A stretch of 64,000 bases of DNA, from the NCBI RefSeq assembly GCF_001937195.1, contig NZ_MSDO01000002.1:124001-188000 (forward strand), read 5' to 3'. A program made the position numbers and the translations under genes. Positions 61,460 through 64,000 of the stretch are shown in pieces (position 1 is the first letter of the stretch; every line of letters begins with the position of its first letter). Origin of the DNA: Salinicola socius. Its GTDB lineage: Bacteria; Pseudomonadota; Gammaproteobacteria; Pseudomonadales; Halomonadaceae. Below the pieces are notes generated by a model. It worked only from the letters and a program-made list of their open reading frames with translations, did no database searches and was not told the origin of the DNA.

Positions 61460-64000
61460 TCAGGCCATCTGGGTATCGAGATTGCTGCCGTCACCGGCAT
61501 AGTCCTCGTGGTCGAAATCGTCCCAGCCGTCTTCCGGGAGGTGCCCTTCCCGGACGTAAAATTGATACTCGTCGCTACGGTAGTCGAAGATGCTCTCGTC
61601 GTCGGGCGCATCGCGCTGGCCGTAGCTCCGGACGTACGCTTCGAGGAACTCATAGCGATTCAGGCCATCTTCGGCCAGTAGACCATCCTCATCGAGAGAG
61701 GTGAAGAGTTCCTTGAGGTCGGCTTCATGTCCTTCCAGTGCGTTGGTGCGCTTGATGTCCTGAACGATGGAGAACGGCAGCGTCGCCAGTGTCAGGCCGG
61801 CGGATATCCAGAACAGCGGCCCGGTGGCGGCGCGGGCGACGGCAATGCCCTTGAGCGCCGCCAGCGATGATGCGCCGCCGGCAAGGCCGAAGGCGCCCGC
61901 CGCAACGGTGACGGCACCCTGACCGATGGTAGCGCCGTCGCCGCTGTCCGCGCCGCGCTTGATCATCAGCCCGCCGAGGGCGATATCCAGTGCCCCGGCG
62001 GCGGCGTTGGCGGCCCCATCCAGCACCCGTAGGAATGAGCTGACGGTGCGCGTCGTGGTCGTGGCATCGGGTAGGGCCGGGTTCCTGGCGTATCCATCCT
62101 CGATGCCCTGCACGATCTTGCCTGTATCGGACTCGCTGAGATCCAGCTTCTGACTCAGTTTCTCGCGATCACCCACCGGGGCCTCGTCGATGATCTGCTC
62201 GATATTCTCGACGAACTTGAGGCCCTTGCCCTCGGTGAACGGGCTGCCGCCGGCGGTGTCCCTGCCCCAGATCTGCGGCAGTGTCTTGTCCAGACCCAGC
62301 ATGGCGTTGACGTTGGTGCCTTTGACCTTGTCGACGATGTTGCTGCCGAGATTGACGAAGTGCTGACTGGCGCCCAGGAAGCTGATGAACTCCTTGGCGA
62401 TCGCCATGCGCTCTTCCATGGTGTCGGCGAGCGAGCCGCCCTTGCCGGCCAGTTGATAGATGCCCGAAGCGAGCGAGATCAGCCCGCCGGTCGAGCCCAG
62501 TGCGCCGTTGCTGTTCAGCGTGCCGATCAGCGACATCATGCCGCCGTTGGTCTGCTCGTTGAGCGCCTTGTAGACGCCGTTCTTCATCAGGCCGTCGATG
62601 TCCGACTGGGTGATGGCGCCATTCTTCTGGAAGCGATCACCGAGCTCCTGCAGCGCCTTTCCGAAATTCTTCGCCGTCTGCTGATCGTTGAGATACTCGT
62701 TGACGAACTTGTCGATCGACTCCGCCGTGCGTCGTGGAATATCGACACCGGCACGCTTGAGCGCCGTCAACACCATCTTGACCACGTCCTGTGTCGCGGT
62801 CGCGGTGTTGGCATCGTTGATCCGATCGGGATTGGCGATCAGGTCGTCGAGATCGGTGATCATCGAATCGAGCTGCAGGCTCTGGGCGAATTCGGCCGCC
62901 TTGTCGCTCTCTTCGGTCGCCGGGAACAGCGCCGAGAGCGCATTGTAGGTCCGCGAGATATCCTGCTCGGCGAGTTCCCCCTGGCCGCTTTCGCGCAGGT
63001 CGTTGATGTAGTCGATGTATTCCTCGCCAAACGCGGTCTCTTCCAGTCGCGAAGCGATGCCGTCCTTGTCGGCGACCTTGTCGATCGCGCCTTCCTGGGC
63101 CGCCATGTAATCCTTCTGCACGGCATCGGAGGCGAACAGTTCGCCGAGGCTGGCATCGAGTGCTTCGCCATCGATGATCGACGACAGATCATCGCCGGTA
63201 ACGTGATCGAGGCTCAGCCCCTCCGAGATATCGAGGCCGACCAGATCCAGGCCGTTGTCGAGTGCGCCCTGGGCGCGCAGGGCGCGGTAGAACTGGGCGC
63301 GCTCGTCGTTCTTGTCGATGCTGCCGTCCTCGATGCCCGCTTTCCAGTCGGCTACCAGGTTTTGCCAGGTCAGTTCGCTGACGGTGAGCTTGCGCGAGCT
63401 GTCGTCCGGGTCGGTTTCGCTGGTTTCCATCGACTGGATGTCGACATCGCTGAAGGCCGGCAGATCGTGATCGCGACGCGCCGTATCCAGCTCCGCGTTG
63501 TCGGACAGACGCTGGACGTTGGTCTCGCCGCCGTGCCTCGACCAGTAACCGTCGAAGACATTCTGGACCGCCTTGCCGTCGTCCCCGGCCGCGCTCCCGA
63601 TCCGAGCGCGCAGGTCATCGTTGACCTGGGCGGTGGCATCCTGGCGGGAGACACCGTCGCTCACCTTGCTGTCGATCAGATTCTGGTAGAGCTGCGACAG
63701 CGTTTCCGAGCTTTCAATGTGCAGAATCTGGCGCGTGTCGGTCAGCGTACTGCCCGCCAGGCCGGATGCCAGTGCGTTGAGGTTGTCCTCGTAACTGGGG
63801 TTGTCGGTCACGGTGCTTTCGGCGAGGAAGTCGTCGTAGGCTGCGTAGCCGGCATCGATGGCGTCGTCCTTGCCGCCGTGACGCTCCCAGTAGCCATTGA
63901 ACACATCGAGTCCGTCCTTGCTGCCCTTGTCGGCCCCTTCTTTATCGACATTGGCCAGGGCGTTGCCGGTACGATCGAAGAGATCTTCCTTGGCGTCGTC
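61460..64000 (-). CDS. Large candidate type III translocator/secreted protein (5' end outside window)
   Basis: The frame is open to the right window edge; 846 C-terminal residues are visible. It is Asp/Asn/Gln-rich and hydrophilic, with two imperfect copies of a VF-GYW-RHGG motif (VFNGYWERHGG and VFDGYWSRHGG, about 110 residues apart). Near the C-terminus is a hydrophobic region (about residues 655-755: ALDIALGGLMIKRG ... AVTVAAGAFGLAGGASSLA ... GPLFWISAGLTLATLPFSIV) and an acidic tail (FDYRSDEYQFYVREGHLPED). A big repeat protein with two late membrane segments beside sctU resembles HrpF/NolX/PopF translocators, but that is a guess. No Cys was seen in the visible part. 26 bp separate it from sctU. 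Confidence 0.6.
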   Translation of the reverse strand, partial: DDAKEDLFDRTGNALANVDKEGADKGSKDGLDVFNGYWERHGGKDDAIDAGYAAYDDFLAESTVTDNPSYEDNLNALASGLAGSTLTDTRQILHIESSETLSQLYQNLIDSKVSDGVSRQDATAQVNDDLRARIGSAAGDDGKAVQNVFDGYWSRHGGETNVQRLSDNAELDTARRDHDLPAFSDVDIQSMETSETDPDDSSRKLTVSELTWQNLVADWKAGIEDGSIDKNDERAQFYRALRAQGALDNGLDLVGLDISEGLSLDHVTGDDLSSIIDGEALDASLGELFASDAVQKDYMAAQEGAIDKVADKDGIASRLEETAFGEEYIDYINDLRESGQGELAEQDISRTYNALSALFPATEESDKAAEFAQSLQLDSMITDLDDLIANPDRINDANTATATQDVVKMVLTALKRAGVDIPRRTAESIDKFVNEYLNDQQTAKNFGKALQELGDRFQKNGAITQSDIDGLMKNGVYKALNEQTNGGMMSLIGTLNSNGALGSTGGLISLASGIYQLAGKGGSLADTMEERMAIAKEFISFLGASQHFVNLGSNIVDKVKGTNVNAMLGLDKTLPQIWGRDTAGGSPFTEGKGLKFVENIEQIIDEAPVGDREKLSQKLDLSESDTGKIVQGIEDGYARNPALPDATTTTRTVSSFLRVLDGAANAAAGALDIALGGLMIKRGADSGDGATIGQGAVTVAAGAFGLAGGASSLAALKGIAVARAATGPLFWISAGLTLATLPFSIVQDIKRTNALEGHEADLKELFTSLDEDGLLAEDGLNRYEFLEAYVRSYGQRDAPDDESIFDYRSDEYQFYVREGHLPEDGWDDFDHEDYAGDGSNLDTQMA

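Overview
The window is high-GC DNA from a gammaproteobacterium. The gene order dapB, carAB, greA, yhbY/rlmE, ftsH, folP, glmM, tpiA, secG, tRNA-Leu, tRNA-fMet, rimP, nusA, infB, rbfA, truB, rpsO is the classic Pseudomonas/Halomonas arrangement. The protein sequences together with betC and eutBC point to a halophilic member of the Halomonadaceae (Halomonas/Salinicola/Chromohalobacter type). That assignment is inferred from gene content; no 16S gene is present.

Layout. 1-21.4 kb is the housekeeping block: a partial lipoprotein, lysine and carbamoyl-phosphate synthesis, transcript cleavage, ribosome assembly, FtsH, folate, peptidoglycan precursor synthesis, Sec, two tRNAs and the nusA-infB operon. 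The usual pnp does not follow rpsO. Instead 21.4-29 kb holds eutBC (ethanolamine ammonia-lyase), a convergent AraC regulator, a two-component system with a very large beta-propeller sensor, and an alpha/beta-hydrolase-like protein that lacks its nucleophile. 29-34 kb is a leftward run: YcaC-like hydrolase, XapX protein, amidohydrolase with a Cys/His-rich tail, DUF1275 membrane protein and chloroperoxidase-like hydrolase. 34-41.4 kb runs rightward: choline sulfatase, the ABC-F ATPase YbiT, a second isochorismatase-like hydrolase, an exported arylsulfotransferase-like protein and a HemY-type protoporphyrinogen oxidase. 41.5-47.1 kb runs leftward: a HAD phosphatase and a tight four-gene unit (TDT/SLAC1 transporter, serine hydrolase, gamma-glutamyltransferase-like enzyme, GhrA-like reductase) divergent from a LysR regulator. 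47-51.5 kb holds YjjA, a small protein, a UbiM-like hydroxylase and a short 6-phosphogluconate dehydrogenase. 51.7-55.8 kb is nrdHIEF (class Ib ribonucleotide reductase) with a perfect DnaA box and an NrdR-like box, followed immediately by a 160-bp element with terminal inverted repeats. 56-60.4 kb has a duplicated Spy/CpxP-like periplasmic protein, a Nudix hydrolase, a DUF533 protein and a TetR/MFS pair with a clear palindromic operator. 60.4-64 kb is the edge of a type III secretion locus: a SctU switch protein without its NPTH cleavage motif, and a large candidate secreted or translocator protein that runs off the window.

Two features cut across these regions. First, short tandem duplications (7-21 bp units) recur in at least seven intergenic junctions, often touching a stop codon or a ribosome-binding site. 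Second, the most unusual biology is at the right edge (non-canonical SctU plus the large partner) and in the two uncharacterised leftward catabolic operons at 29-34 kb and 42-47 kb.
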